A stretch of DNA of 35,543 nt from UBA11164 sp002420085 (GTDB taxonomy: Bacteria; Pseudomonadota; Gammaproteobacteria; Xanthomonadales; Xanthomonadaceae): positions 1 through 35,543 of the forward strand of contig DALYLJ010000011.1 of the NCBI GenBank assembly GCA_031976395.1, in the 5' to 3' direction. The position numbers and the translations under genes are program-made. How positions within the stretch are numbered: position 1 is the stretch's first letter; every line of letters begins with the position of its first letter. Positions 35,264-35,543 of this stretch are shown here, one piece after another. The notes under the pieces were generated by a model. That model made no database searches. It was not told where the DNA came from and worked only from the letters and a program-made list of their open reading frames with translations.

Positions 35264-35543
35264 GGCGCAAGAGTACCGCACCGGCGGTGACCGTCGCTGT
35301 GCCGATCGTCGTGGCCGGAACCGACCCACCGGCCAGATTCCACCGGCACACCCCCACCCGCTCATCCCCTGCCGGATGACCACCCCGCGTGCATCAGGCC
35401 GGGCATTCGTAGCATCCCGACCCTCACCGACCCTCACCATGACCGCAGCGCGCACCACACCCGGCCCGCAGCGGCCAGCCACCCCACATCCACGGACACA
35501 GCCACCGGACACGACATCCCGCCCCCTGCCTTCCGGGCCATGC
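35264..35543. other. upstream region of the moxR/Bat operon
   Basis: These 280 bases run to the window edge and show no gene or clear promoter that I can support. Confidence 0.4.

Overview
The window is a GC-rich, densely packed bacterial chromosome segment with no rRNA, tRNA, insertion sequence, phage or CRISPR signal. Gene content and order point to a gammaproteobacterium near Xanthomonadales/Lysobacterales. The pointers are an FmdB-type zinc ribbon gene upstream of aspS, a fused VWA-TPR Bat protein, a reprolysin-like secreted protease, and DUF11-type surface repeats. This placement is inferred from gene content only.

Layout. (1) 7-5965, minus strand: housekeeping genes, in transcription order a YheS-type ABC-F ATPase, FmdB zinc ribbon, lipoprotein, aspartyl-tRNA synthetase and an alpha/beta hydrolase. 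(2) 6589-11969, plus strand: a compact accessory locus that I read as an undescribed RiPP (ribosomally made, modified peptide) cluster. It holds a PoyD-type radical SAM peptide epimerase, a 55-residue Cys-rich precursor peptide followed by a very strong hairpin, a membrane protein with a CxxC tail, a NatB-like ABC-2 permease without its own ATPase, and a TldE/PmbA-family protein translationally coupled to the permease. (3) 12000-15863, minus strand: a MacAB-like export operon (YIP1-family protein, adaptor, ATPase, permease). (4) 16011-20224, minus strand: secreted reprolysin-like metalloprotease, 2OG-Fe(II) oxygenase and transketolase. (5) 20550-21593, plus strand: a single-domain, PspF-like sigma-54 activator. 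(6) 21752-24478, minus strand: a large secreted protein with four DUF11-like repeats. (7) 25057-28012, minus strand: AGCS- and DAACS-type sodium symporters. (8) 28178-35263, minus strand: a tightly overlapping MoxR/Bat operon (MoxR, DUF58, DUF4381, BatA, BatB, TPR, BatD). In it the VWA and TPR parts of one expected protein are separated by an apparent 1-nt frameshift.

How the RiPP locus may work (inference). The epimerase would convert L- to D-residues in the hydrophobic, cysteine-rich core of the small peptide. A TldD/TldE protease would remove the leader, with TldE encoded here and the catalytic TldD elsewhere. The permease and the five-helix membrane protein would export the product or protect the producer. 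The peptide's six cysteines in 17 residues, its lack of a nitrile-hydratase-like leader, and the TldE partner set it apart from the polytheonamide-type systems for which this epimerase family is best known.
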